From: a virus
Strand: one strand, 5' to 3'
IMG/VR virus record: IMGVR_UViG_3300027796_000042
Coordinates: 1 to 26,866 of that record
Length of the DNA: 26,866 nucleotides
Numbering within the stretch: position 1 is the stretch's first letter; each line of letters opens with the position of its first letter. Made by a program: the position numbers and the translations under genes. Shown one piece after another: positions 7,202-14,425 of this stretch. Under the pieces are notes generated by a model. The model did not search any database. It saw only the letters and a list, made by a program, of their open reading frames with translations, and was not told where the DNA came from.

Positions 7202-7687
7202 TCAGGGATTAAGACAGTTTGCTATCTTGCAATATGGAATTAATTCCTCATTAATTTCACCATCTTCTGCTCCAGACCATAATCTAAACTGACCATTCTT
7301 TATTCCGCCCTTAGATTCTGTCATTCCATGGTCCGTAGTGAAATATGTGTAGAACGTTAAATCAGGATCAAATTCCGGCGGTAATCCATAAATAAGCAGT
7401 AAAGCTGTTTCTTTTGGATCAGAAGGTGCTACTAAAAACTTACATTTATGAACTTCGCTATAATTCTGTAACATCGCTATATATGAAGATCTTGGCATGG
7501 TTTTATCGACGATAATTAAATACAAATCGTCTTCAGCGTAAATATTAGTTAATTTAAAAACTGATTCATCGATTTTTTTCTGATATATAAAGTCAATGCC
7601 AGCTTCGTTAAAAAAACATGCCCACCGAGCATGTGATAATTTATCATAAATAATACCATCAAACTGATATAGCAATTGTAGTCTCAT
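7202..7687 (-). CDS. Hypothetical protein, solitary AT-rich accessory gene
   Basis: This 161-residue protein has a good start (AAGGAG 9 bases upstream of ATG at 7687). Its N-terminus (YDKLSHARWACFFNEAGIDF) is reminiscent of phage proteins with an R-x-E-A-R-W-A-x-F-F pattern near the start, some thought to be nuclease-like, but the downstream PDF-type motif is replaced by EDDLYLIIVD, and I do not assign activity. It is more AT-rich than its neighbours. It has its own dyad-containing upstream region and terminators, so it looks like an independently expressed later addition (moron). Confidence 0.7.
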   Translation of the reverse strand: MRLQLLYQFDGIIYDKLSHARWACFFNEAGIDFIYQKKIDESVFKLTNIYAEDDLYLIIVDKTMPRSSYIAMLQNYSEVHKCKFLVAPSDPKETALLLIYGLPPEFDPDLTFYTYFTTDHGMTESKGGIKNGQFRLWSGAEDGEINEELIPYCKIANCLNP

Positions 7688-7746
7688 GAAATATTCTCCT
7701 TTATATTCTTTTATTTATATCATACTTTTGTATTATTGATTCATTT

Positions 7747-7770
7747 TTTACTATGTTTACTCATAGTAAA
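7747..7770. promoter_or_regulatory. Dyad operator-like site upstream of the 7202-7687 gene
   Basis: TTTACTATG (7747-7755) and CATAGTAAA (7762-7770) are perfect 9-base inverted arms around six bases. An overlapping alternative dyad GTTTACT-CAT-AGTAAAC covers 7755-7771. On the minus strand a TATGAT/TATAAA-like -10 lies downstream, placing the dyad near or upstream of the -35 region. A regulator site is likely; which protein binds is unknown. The core AGTAAAC is similar to, but not the same as, the repressor operator core AGTAAC. Confidence 0.5.
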
Positions 7771-7807
7771 CCAGTAAAACACTTTATCATAGCACCGAAG
7801 GAAGCAA

Positions 7808-7863
7808 ACTAACCTTAACTCGACTCGCAGGTACGCTCGCGAGTCGAGTTAAGCAAAGGTTAG
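7808..7863 (-). terminator. Long perfect hairpin, probable terminator
   Basis: Fifteen bases at 7814-7828 pair perfectly with 7839-7853 around a 10-base loop. Outer arms CTAACC and GGTTAG add a further stem after a 4-base bulge. It begins 4 bases after the stop of the 7867-8100 gene. The minus-strand sequence that follows (TTAGTTTGCTTCC) is only partly T-rich, so an RNA-stabilising or protein-binding role is also possible. Confidence 0.55.
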
Positions 7864-7866
7864 GAA

Positions 7867-8100
7867 TTATTCAATTTCAAAATCTCCCGGAAGTTCTTGT
7901 ATCTTCCGGATATAAGCTTTTATTGACCGCTTGAGCCGGAAATACGTTATTATTTTCGACTTGCTCCAGTTCTGATCCGTGTTATCAATCTCATGATTTT
8001 CCCAAGTTGACTGGCGGTGAGTCGGGAACCGTACCGACGCTACCGCTCCCCACCCTCGTTGTGCCATGTTGATCTCAATCCTGATAATACTGTATTTCAT
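7867..8100 (-). CDS. Small hypothetical basic protein
   Basis: This 77-residue protein starts at 8100 with AGAAGG upstream; an internal ATG (residue 12) is less well placed. It is rich in basic and aromatic residues, with no membrane segment, signal or family that I recognise. It is the last gene of the small-gene series running from about 9287 leftward, and a long hairpin follows its stop. Confidence 0.55.
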   Translation of the reverse strand: MKYSIIRIEINMAQRGWGAVASVRFPTHRQSTWENHEIDNTDQNWSKSKIITYFRLKRSIKAYIRKIQELPGDFEIE

Positions 8101-8235
8101 AAAACCTTCTTTTTACGGATTGTCCGCGTATTTGCGCAGCCGATATGCGGCTGTACGTCGTCCTAAGACCTGATTACGCGAACCGCATCAGATTCCATTC
8201 ATCATGCCCGTTTACTATCAATCCTCCCTGATCAT

Positions 8236-8391
8236 TCAGTCGTCAAATGTTGCGTGAACATGTACCCGGCACTTTGCCCCACACGTCGGGCAGACAACAT
8301 CTTGAGATTTGTAGTCTTCGGAATCGATAACCACATCATTCAGGTCAGGTTCGATTGTTTTACCGCACGAACATTCAATTTCTACATTCAT
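8236..8391 (-). CDS. 51-residue zinc-ribbon-like protein
   Basis: The ATG at 8391 is preceded by AGGAGG at good spacing. The product has CSC near residue 7 and CPTCGAKC near residue 34, a four-cysteine arrangement typical of small zinc ribbons, separated by an acidic stretch. Such phage mini-proteins often bind nucleic acid or a host enzyme, but no specific function can be stated. The 135 bases between it and the next gene hold no further convincing gene, only a 6-bp hairpin near 8138-8154. Confidence 0.7.
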   Translation of the reverse strand: MNVEIECSCGKTIEPDLNDVVIDSEDYKSQDVVCPTCGAKCRVHVHATFDD

Positions 8392-8468
8392 TAGCTTCCT
8401 CCTCGCAAATTGTCAGGATTGTGCGCGAAGCGCGGTATCCTGCTGTTTGTCGAAATTATTTATTACTC

Positions 8469-8795
8469 TCAGAACAAGACTTCGATCTTCGCCCCGATCG
8501 CCTTTGCCTGTATCCGTGCCAGGCTTTCAGTGAAAATGATCGCGTCTTCTTTCCCTACTGTCTGAATGAATCCCGTTGAAGGATCCTTCCCGCCGTAGTA
8601 TCCGTTCGCCATCTTCAGAACATAAATCGAGTTCTTCTTGGAAATGAAACCGGCGAGCCCAAGAATCAAGATGCTGACAGAAAGAAAGAGGAGCACCGGG
8701 GTTATGAAGATGCAGACGAATATGCCCAAGAATGCGCAGGAGGCTCCGTAAAGAACGCTTTTTATATACGGGCCGCGTCGTATTGTGAGTTTCAT
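8469..8795 (-). CDS. Small membrane protein with two TM helices
   Basis: From the ATG at 8795 (AAGGAG upstream) this is a 108-residue protein; an upstream in-frame start at 8840 lacks a ribosome site. Residues 14-48 form two hydrophobic segments (VLYGASCAFLGIFVCIF and PVLLFLSVSILILGLAGF), followed by a soluble tail of about 55 residues. The start codon overlaps the stop of the Cys-rich peptide gene, so the two are translationally coupled. The function is unknown; interference with the host membrane or superinfection is possible but unsupported. Confidence 0.65.
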   Translation of the reverse strand: MKLTIRRGPYIKSVLYGASCAFLGIFVCIFITPVLLFLSVSILILGLAGFISKKNSIYVLKMANGYYGGKDPSTGFIQTVGKEDAIIFTESLARIQAKAIGAKIEVLF

Positions 8796-8905
8796 TGTTT
8801 TTTCTTCTCCTTGCTTTTCACTTGTAATCCAATAAAGCATGGTTCCTTACAGGATTTTTGAAGACATTCGTTGCACGATTTCGGTTCAGTAATTGGTTTT
8901 ATCAA
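8792..8905 (-). CDS. 37-residue Cys-rich peptide
   Basis: A TTG at 8905 lies about 7 bases after AAGGAG and opens a 37-residue frame containing CNECLQKSCKEPC, four cysteines in a compact metal-binding-like pattern, then a basic tail ending KEKKKQ. Its TGA overlaps the ATG of the next gene, which supports real translation. Without the TTG start the well-placed ribosome site would have no gene other than a 2-codon frame. Confidence 0.5.
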   Translation of the reverse strand: MIKPITEPKSCNECLQKSCKEPCFIGLQVKSKEKKKQ

Positions 8906-8915
8906 GGCATACTCC

Positions 8916-9287
8916 TTAGAAAAGAAATTCCAACTGATTCAGAGGTTTGATTGACGGGTACAGTATTTTCGAACGTCGTTCCGGGTTATGCACCATACGC
9001 CGTCTTCGTCCTTGTACGCATCCAGTTCTTTCCGGTAGATCATGCGGTACACCGTTATCGGGCAGACTAAAAAGAAGCGCGAAACCTCCTCGACAGATAG
9101 AATTGCCTCCAGCCTTTCTATTTTTTCTGTTAAGGTGCTGCTTATCATATTCAATGACCCCTTCGGGAACTATTCTCCAGGCGTTTGATATTTTAACCGC
9201 CTCGATGTATCCCATAACGATTAAGTAATAGACTTGGTAAGTCTCCATTTTCAGAAATTGTGCAGCAATCACTACCGTCCAGAACAT
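8916..9287 (-). CDS. HTH (excisionase/AlpA-like) protein, frame overlapped by second HTH
   Basis: The ATG at 9287 has AAGGAGG 5 bases upstream. The first 50 residues (VIAAQFLKMETYQVYYLIVMG, then IEAVKISNAWRIVPEGVIEY) fit the winged-helix excisionase or AlpA-type fold: helix, turn, recognition helix, then the IK-x-WRI wing. After about residue 55 the frame lies over the second HTH gene in another frame and its translation no longer looks protein-like. Only the first half is likely functional unless ribosomes shift +1 into the second frame. It is a candidate for the middle or late gene activator, since no Mor/C-family gene was seen. Confidence 0.6.
   Translation of the reverse strand: MFWTVVIAAQFLKMETYQVYYLIVMGYIEAVKISNAWRIVPEGVIEYDKQHLNRKNRKAGGNSICRGGFALLFSLPDNGVPHDLPERTGCVQGRRRRMVHNPERRSKILYPSIKPLNQLEFLF
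8939..9154 (-). CDS. Second excisionase-like HTH protein
   Basis: This 71-residue frame (TTG at 9154 or ATG at 9148) contains a complete excisionase-like domain: LSVEEVSRFFLVCPITVYRMI, then KELDAYKDEDGVWCITRNDV. A GAAGGGG sequence shortly upstream of the TTG could serve as ribosome site, which would sit inside the first HTH gene. It is similar in layout to the HTH encoded just upstream in the other frame, so the pair may be a split duplicate or a frameshifted double-HTH regulator. Confidence 0.65.
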   Translation of the reverse strand: MNMISSTLTEKIERLEAILSVEEVSRFFLVCPITVYRMIYRKELDAYKDEDGVWCITRNDVRKYCTRQSNL

Positions 9288-9326
9288 AGTCCCCTCCTTT
9301 TCTGTTGACAGTTCGACCGAATACAC

Positions 9327-9343
9327 GTTATTTTGTGAATAAC
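9327..9343. promoter_or_regulatory. Dyad in the promoter region of the HTH genes
   Basis: GTTATT at 9327-9332 and AATAAC at 9338-9343 form an inverted repeat with a five-base spacer, 40 to 57 bases upstream of the first HTH start. On the plus strand TTGACA at 9305-9310 with TATTTT 18 bases on could be a rightward promoter reading towards the hairpin at 9382-9410. Confidence 0.4.
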
Positions 9344-9381
9344 TGCTTGAGTACGGATCGTTCTGTACGTGAAAAGGAAGA

Positions 9382-9417
9382 AGGCGCCCTCTCTGGTCCA
9401 GAGAGCGCCTTTTTTTA
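9382..9417. terminator. Hairpin terminator after the early operon, possibly bidirectional
   Basis: AGGCG/CGCCT (9382-9386 with 9406-9410) and CTCTCT/AGAGAG (9389-9394 with 9400-9405) form a stem with a two-base bulge. On the plus strand seven T follow. On the minus strand, the direction of the adjacent early genes, it follows the stop at 9415-9417 directly and leads into TTCTTCCTTTT. It probably ends the early operon and could also end a plus-strand RNA. Confidence 0.7.
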
Positions 9418-9591
9418 TGCTGAAAAGAGATGGAGCTGATCGGTTTCCATTCTGACGTCCCGCAGGCAGTTCATAATGGAAAGAAGTTCTATCCCGATTG
9501 TATCAAGCTCGACGCTTTGCCTTTCGCATCGTCGCTCGAGATTTTGAAGAGCTTTTTTTTCCTGTTCGATCATCGCTAGAATACCTTCCAT
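9415..9591 (-). CDS. Small coiled-coil protein after GemA
   Basis: This 58-residue protein (ATG at 9591, with AGAGGGG 9 bases upstream; the in-frame ATG at 9600 lies too close to that site) is almost entirely helical with a heptad-like pattern (EQEKKALQNLERRCERQSVEL). No family is recognised. It is the last gene of the early operon, overlapping or adjoining the gemA stop, and a terminator hairpin follows. Confidence 0.6.
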   Translation of the reverse strand: MEGILAMIEQEKKALQNLERRCERQSVELDTIGIELLSIMNCLRDVRMETDQLHLFSA

Positions 9592-9596
9592 GGCAT

Positions 9597-10052
9597 TCAT
9601 CCCCTCTGTGCATGATCCGGGTTAAGTCCGGCGTCCCAGCAAATCTTCCGAAGGGCGAGAATCACGCTCGATGCGCTCTTTCGCGGAAGGAACTCAATGG
9701 CATCTACTTTACCGATGCGCATGATCATTGCCTTCAGGCTTTTCTCGTCTTTCGCCCTGCTCGCCAGTTGCCAGAGTCCCCGGATGTAGTATTCCTGACG
9801 CTTCGTGATGAATCCCGGAGCGCCGCCAACAGATGGATTTCGCTTATTGCCGGAAGCGGCACTTGTTCTCGGATCGTATCGGAATCCAAGCCGCGAGAAC
9901 GCGAGCATGATTTCTTTGAACTGCTCCACGTCGCGAATGTCCTTCGAGCTATCGCACCCAAACCCGGAGAGGATTCCCCGGTATGCCGTCTCGTCGATTC
10001 CCGTTTTTGTCTTCGCGACATGGATTATCCTGATCCAATCTTCCTTTCCCAT
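9597..10052 (-). CDS. gemA: Mu gp16/GemA-like regulatory protein (DUF1018)
   Basis: This 151-residue protein carries the features of the gp16/GemA family: an N-terminal KTKTGIDETAYRGIL segment and the conserved C-terminal region ITKRQEYYIRGLWQLA, followed by IEFLPRKSASSVILALRKI. In Mu, GemA modulates host gene expression early in infection; the biochemical mechanism is poorly defined. It is placed downstream of gam in the early operon as in Mu. The start has AAGGAG upstream. Confidence 0.88.
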   Translation of the reverse strand: MGKEDWIRIIHVAKTKTGIDETAYRGILSGFGCDSSKDIRDVEQFKEIMLAFSRLGFRYDPRTSAASGNKRNPSVGGAPGFITKRQEYYIRGLWQLASRAKDEKSLKAMIMRIGKVDAIEFLPRKSASSVILALRKICWDAGLNPDHAQRG

Positions 10053-10110
10053 AGTGCCGCTCCTTGCGATATCGTCCGGGGCAGGACGTCCAGATCTGCC
10101 CCGGACCCCG

Positions 10111-10608
10111 TCAAGCGATGTTCCTCGTGATCGACTGATTGACGAGTTCCCGTTTCGTCTCGACGAAGAAATCCTCTTTTATCTTTCTGACGGCCTCGAC
10201 TTGCGCGAGAGTTTCGTCGGAGAGGGAAAGCATTGCTTCCTTGTCCGGTTCGATCTTTGTCCGGATATACTTTGCCAAGCCGAGTTTTTTCAGAAGTTCC
10301 GCGGTATTCTTCGAAACCGAGATCGCGTCTGGAGCCTTCCGGAAGCCGAGAATTCCGAAAGGACGCTCGATTGACTTCTTGTCCTTGAAGAGCTCTTCAC
10401 GGAAATAGGAGGCATACGCCTTAAGCGTATCAAGGCAGCGAAGTTCTTTTCCGTCAATCGCCGCCTTTTCCTTGATCTTTGCGATCTTCTCGTTCGCGTC
10501 GTTATCGATCGCTTCGATGGATGTTTCGATTTCGCACATTTCGCGCAAAATAGAATCGGCTTCGTCCATCGTCGTGATGCTCGCCGCCGCGCTTTTCGTT
10601 CTTGCCAT
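10111..10608 (-). CDS. gam: Gam-like host-nuclease inhibitor
   Basis: This 165-residue protein fits the Mu Gam family, a Ku-like dsDNA end-binding protein that shields phage DNA ends from exonucleases such as RecBCD. It has the long N-terminal helical pair (MDEADSILREMCEIETSIEA onward), the central beta segment ERPFGILGFRKAPDA that matches the family pattern, then the C-terminal helices with AKYIRTKIEPDKEAML. The ribosome site AAGGAG is well spaced. It lies between the transposition genes and gemA, its usual place. Confidence 0.85.
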   Translation of the reverse strand: MARTKSAAASITTMDEADSILREMCEIETSIEAIDNDANEKIAKIKEKAAIDGKELRCLDTLKAYASYFREELFKDKKSIERPFGILGFRKAPDAISVSKNTAELLKKLGLAKYIRTKIEPDKEAMLSLSDETLAQVEAVRKIKEDFFVETKRELVNQSITRNIA

Positions 10609-10622
10609 TTACTTCTCCTTGT

Positions 10623-10832
10623 TTATGCAGCATCCGGGCCGGTACCGGCCGGAGCAATGCTCGTTTCGTTTTTTAGAACCTGCTTCGCACCGAAAACCAG
10701 CGTGCTGATTTTCAGGCAGCAGTCCCTCGGGCTCTTGTTCAGGATCGCGGCGGATGCCGTCTCCTGTATTTCATCCAAGAGCTTATTCAGGTCTTCATAT
10801 CCAGATGCGGTAATGTAAATCGTGTTTTCCAT
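10623..10832 (-). CDS. Small hypothetical early protein
   Basis: Using the ATG at 10832 (GGAGG six bases upstream) the product is 69 residues; an upstream in-frame start at 10862 lacks a ribosome site. It appears soluble, with a helical centre (DLNKLLDEIQETASAAIL) and an alanine and glycine-rich C-terminus. I recognise no family. It sits in the early operon between the DUF3102-like gene and gam, so it is probably an accessory of replication or host takeover. Confidence 0.6.
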   Translation of the reverse strand: MENTIYITASGYEDLNKLLDEIQETASAAILNKSPRDCCLKISTLVFGAKQVLKNETSIAPAGTGPDAA

Positions 10833-10858
10833 TTGACACCTCCCCAAGTGCCGTAGAT

Positions 10859-11563
10859 TCAATCATCGCCTTGCGTTCCCGCGATGATTCCCTTTTTCTC
10901 GTACTGTTCGATGCGTTCGTAGTATTTCTCGATCGCGATCTGTACGTTTTTCAGTAGTTCCTTTTGCTCGATCTCGGGCAAACCCTGCGGCGGCGTCGTG
11001 TATAGCTGAACAACCGGTATATGACCGCCTTTTTTGTTGACAAGCCAAAGCCTGTTCGTTTCATGGAACGATTCGATGCGGTAGTTCTTCAGTTTCGCCT
11101 TCGAAAGACAAGGTTCTGCGAACAGCGCTTCGATGTCGTAGTCGAACTCCGGCTGTTCGTCTCCCGCGTACTTCACGCGGGCGGACTTTTCGCCGTCATC
11201 CTTCTCCGCCTTCACTCCCGCAAGCCCGGCGAGGGCATACGCTTCTGTCTTTGCCTTATCCTCGAGCAGGGATGGATCCTCCTTGAAGAACTCGAACGTC
11301 CGGATGTAGTTATTCGCCGTGTTGTAGCTGAAGTCGAAGTTTTCTTTGACGTACTGCATCCATGGCAGGCTTGCGTCGGCATTCCGCCTGATCGTGTAGA
11401 GTCGTTGTCCGATCTCGAACGCGATCATCGCGGATTTCTTCATCGAGGCGATGAACTTCTTGTGTAGGGCGTTTACCTCGTGCACCGCCCCGGCGGAGAT
11501 GTCCGCCGGGGCGGTCGTTGCGAGTTCCGTCCCCGGATCGTCGGGTGCTATCTTGTTCGCCAT
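10859..11563 (-). CDS. DUF3102-like early protein
   Basis: This 234-residue protein contains AMIAFEIGQRLYTIR, then LPWMQYVKENFDFSYNTANNYIRTF at about residues 67-91, which resembles the DUF3102-type region found in phage and plasmid proteins, probably a helix-turn-helix-related fold. The C-terminal half (residues 140-215) appears to be a second small domain followed by a charged helix. It starts three bases downstream of the MuB stop with GGAGG upstream. DNA binding in support of transposition or regulation is plausible but unproven. Confidence 0.65.
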   Translation of the reverse strand: MANKIAPDDPGTELATTAPADISAGAVHEVNALHKKFIASMKKSAMIAFEIGQRLYTIRRNADASLPWMQYVKENFDFSYNTANNYIRTFEFFKEDPSLLEDKAKTEAYALAGLAGVKAEKDDGEKSARVKYAGDEQPEFDYDIEALFAEPCLSKAKLKNYRIESFHETNRLWLVNKKGGHIPVVQLYTTPPQGLPEIEQKELLKNVQIAIEKYYERIEQYEKKGIIAGTQGDD

Positions 11564-11565
11564 GA

Positions 11566-12477
11566 TTACCTCCAGTTCCTGCGGATCACCAGTTGGGCAG
11601 CAATCTCGACAACTTCAAGGTCGCATTCATCGATCTTGCTGACCGCCATGGTGTTCTGAGCCCGTTCGATGATCTTCGTGAATTGCCTGACGTCCGTCCG
11701 GCTTATCGAGTAGATGGCGTCGACAACTTCCTTTCCGACCGAAGGCCATACCGACTGTGCGATCTTCGTCGCGTCCCTTTTGGTGAGGCCGCAAAGCGGG
11801 AGATACACGCCGATGCGCGATTCGAGCTGCCGGTGATCGTTCTTGAGGTTCTGTATGAGCCCGGTAAGGCGCGGCAGTCCGATAAGGACCAGTCCGGAAC
11901 CGCCAAGATCGTATACCAGGCGGCGGGAGAACTCGAGGGCATCCGCCTTGAGGTTGTCCGCCTCATCAAGGATGATAACCATGTCGCGTTCCGCAAGCGC
12001 TGCAGCGACGTTCTGGATCAGCGTTTGGTTCGGTACCCGGTAGATGTCGACACCGATGTTTTTCGCGAGTTCCTGGACAAGCGCCTTCCGGTTCATGCCC
12101 GAAACGACGTTGACGAGGATCGTCGTGCGCGGATTACGATCGGCGTACCATTTCGCAGCGGTCGACTTTCCCGCACCGGCGTCATCGACAATGAGCGCAA
12201 TATCCTTTTCCGAGTGGGCGAGCGCGATCGCGTTGGTGATCTTCGTCAGCGCGTCCGTCTCGACGATGTCGACTTTCTTGCGCGCGTGCGCCTGTTCGAC
12301 TCGGGCGATCCACTTGATGATCGCCTCCTCGAGCTTGTCAACATCGCCTTTGTACTTCCCACCCCGGTAGTCCGATATAACCGGGCTGGAATACCCGATA
12401 TCCTTCGCCGCACGATTCTGGCTAATCTCGTACTTTTCGAGCGTCGCCTCAAGCCTTGTCACCACTGTCTGATTCAT
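11566..12477 (-). CDS. B: MuB-like transposition ATPase
   Basis: This 303-residue AAA+ protein corresponds to Mu B, which forms filaments on target DNA, selects the integration target and activates the transposase. It has an N-terminal HTH (SQNRAAKDIGYSSPVISDY, residues 19-37), Walker A DDAGAGKST at 98-106, Walker B VIILDEA at 167-173, and a C-terminal helical domain. It directly follows the transposase gene in the same operon with an AAGGGGG ribosome site. Length and domain order match the family. Confidence 0.93.
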   Translation of the reverse strand: MNQTVVTRLEATLEKYEISQNRAAKDIGYSSPVISDYRGGKYKGDVDKLEEAIIKWIARVEQAHARKKVDIVETDALTKITNAIALAHSEKDIALIVDDAGAGKSTAAKWYADRNPRTTILVNVVSGMNRKALVQELAKNIGVDIYRVPNQTLIQNVAAALAERDMVIILDEADNLKADALEFSRRLVYDLGGSGLVLIGLPRLTGLIQNLKNDHRQLESRIGVYLPLCGLTKRDATKIAQSVWPSVGKEVVDAIYSISRTDVRQFTKIIERAQNTMAVSKIDECDLEVVEIAAQLVIRRNWR

Positions 12478-12499
12478 AAATCCCCCTTATAAATCCGTT

Positions 12500-14425
12500 T
12501 CATAGATAATCTTCCGCCCGTGCGTCGAGCGGGTTTATCAGTACGCGTTTCTGCTTCCGGGGCCGCTCTGGAGGGGCCGTCGATACGTCCTCCGCTCCTG
12601 CCGCCTTCGGTAGCGCCAATTGCTCGTCGATGTCTGGAAGTTCATTCTGGCTGTAGATGCTCCCCGCGACATCGATCATCGTTTGGTATTCCGGCGCCGC
12701 CTTGACCTCGCCCGAGCCCATTTGCGCGAGCATCATGAGGTTCTGCTTCCGTGCGTCGCGAACCCGTCCGATGGATTCTGAAAGATTCCCGGTTTCCTTG
12801 GTGTAGTCGGCGATCGCCGTGCAGATAACCGCTCCGTGAGCGTCCGATATCAGTACCTCGGAATCGTTCGTCAATTGCTGCCGGACGATCACGTCGCGGC
12901 CGGAATAGGTAAATAACTCTTGCGCGAAATAGGACCGGTCGCCGATCTTCACGCAGTTGCCGCGCACACGCCGTACCGTTCCCCGCGACAGGGCGAGGGT
13001 CAACACGTCCTTGTCCGCCGAAGGTACGTCGTCGGGAAAGTTCTCGGCGAATACTTGCGAAGGCGTTTTCCCGTGCATTCCCTTTCCCTCGGATTCGAAC
13101 TTGTCGTTGATGAGCTGGATCATTGATCCGAGCGATTTGACGAACCAATCCCAATCCGGGAAGTTCTCCCGCTTCGCGATTCCGTTGATCGATCGGTAAA
13201 AGGTCTGAACCTCGTCGGGCCTCGTCCTGGTATCGCTACCGGTATACGCCCCGGAATCCTTCGAAAAGTATTCCGCGAGAGTCCGGAAGAAACGTTCCTG
13301 ACGGCCTTTCGATTTTCCGTTATAGGTTTCGGTGAAGGTGATCTTCGTCCCGACCATGGAAAAGACGCCTTCCAGGTGAACCAGAACCTCTTCCGAAAGC
13401 CCCTCAGGCGTATACACGGTGATCTTCTCGAATGACCCATTGAGGAGCTTCGAACGGTAATCTTGTCCGTTATCGAATACGCCTTCTTTCGGGATGCCGT
13501 ATTGGAGAGCCATCATGTAGAACGCGACGATGATCGAGAGGCTCGAAGGATTCACGCTCGGGCAATACCCGAGTATTTTCCCGGATCGGTAGTCCTGAAA
13601 CGTCGTAACCCATGGGCGTATCAATTTCCCTTTGTACCTGACGACCATGTCGAGGCAATGATGATCGGATACGACCTTGTCCATGCTTCGATAGCGCATG
13701 ATATCCTGGTCAACATGCGGGTGATGGTAGTTCCCGGCTCGCGTCGCCCCGATCCGCTTGAAGTCGATGAGCGGTTGCGGGAGCGATTTCAGGTATCGGT
13801 ACGCCGTTTGGTAGGAACAGGAGGAATCGGGAAGGTTATACTTCATGAGCCGCCATGCGTGACGCGCCGACGGTTGTTCGGGACGAAGCCAGAAGTGCTC
13901 GAGGTACGATCGCTCCGTGTCCGTAAGGCTTTCCCCCGCGCCGCTCCGGGATGATCCATAGAGGGGTACGAGTCCGGAGGCCCCGCGCATTTCGCTTCGT
14001 GCCTTGAGCCATCGGTACATGGTCGGAACCGATACCGTTCCAAGCTTCTCCCGAATCGGTCGCGCGACTGCCCCGGAGTTATACGCGTCGACGAACGTTT
14101 CGAGGTTTACCCCCGTCGGTTTCGCCCTGTCGTATTCCGCGAGCAATGCCGCCCTCCAAGTCGCCGTCTCGCGGGATCGGTCGCTCGCCGCTTTGTATCC
14201 GTGACCCGCGATGGTTCCCTCGGAATCTTCCCGCGTGATCGCCGGGACGATCTTCGCCTTTGACGATAGCGCCATGCGAACGTCCAACGGTAACCGCGTT
14301 TCGACGAACTGGAGTCCGCCAGCCTTTTCTATATACGGCCATCCTTCCCGACGCGCTCGCTCAATAACGGTTTTCCGCGAGAGGTCAATGGCGTCGCTTA
14401 TCCGTTTTGTGCTTACCGTCATCAT
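12500..14425 (-). CDS. A: MuA-type DDE transposase
   Basis: This 641-residue protein catalyses integration and replicative transposition of the phage genome. The N-terminus (residues 1-60, ISDAIDLSRKTVIERARREG) is the Mu-type winged-helix DNA-binding domain. The catalytic core shows D254 in VVSDHHCLDM, D318 in VFDNGQD and E377 in GRQERFFRTL. These spacings of 64 and 59 are close to those of MuA. The partly conserved DYRSGKILGY lies between the first two. A beta-barrel-like region and a basic tail that may contact the MuB-like partner follow. Start codons at 14425 and 14422 overlap the stop of the HTH gene. Confidence 0.95.
   Translation of the reverse strand: MMTVSTKRISDAIDLSRKTVIERARREGWPYIEKAGGLQFVETRLPLDVRMALSSKAKIVPAITREDSEGTIAGHGYKAASDRSRETATWRAALLAEYDRAKPTGVNLETFVDAYNSGAVARPIREKLGTVSVPTMYRWLKARSEMRGASGLVPLYGSSRSGAGESLTDTERSYLEHFWLRPEQPSARHAWRLMKYNLPDSSCSYQTAYRYLKSLPQPLIDFKRIGATRAGNYHHPHVDQDIMRYRSMDKVVSDHHCLDMVVRYKGKLIRPWVTTFQDYRSGKILGYCPSVNPSSLSIIVAFYMMALQYGIPKEGVFDNGQDYRSKLLNGSFEKITVYTPEGLSEEVLVHLEGVFSMVGTKITFTETYNGKSKGRQERFFRTLAEYFSKDSGAYTGSDTRTRPDEVQTFYRSINGIAKRENFPDWDWFVKSLGSMIQLINDKFESEGKGMHGKTPSQVFAENFPDDVPSADKDVLTLALSRGTVRRVRGNCVKIGDRSYFAQELFTYSGRDVIVRQQLTNDSEVLISDAHGAVICTAIADYTKETGNLSESIGRVRDARKQNLMMLAQMGSGEVKAAPEYQTMIDVAGSIYSQNELPDIDEQLALPKAAGAEDVSTAPPERPRKQKRVLINPLDARAEDYL

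Noticed and set aside
8101-8235. Possible 15-codon TTG frame after GGAGG
   Set aside because: It is too short to support as a gene and has no recognisable pattern; only a small hairpin is noted.
11593-12492. Long plus-strand open frame opposite the MuB gene (299 codons)
   Set aside because: It is a mirror of the B gene, whose domains and motifs are clear; the plus-strand translation is low-complexity, rich in Arg and Asp, and has no ribosome site.
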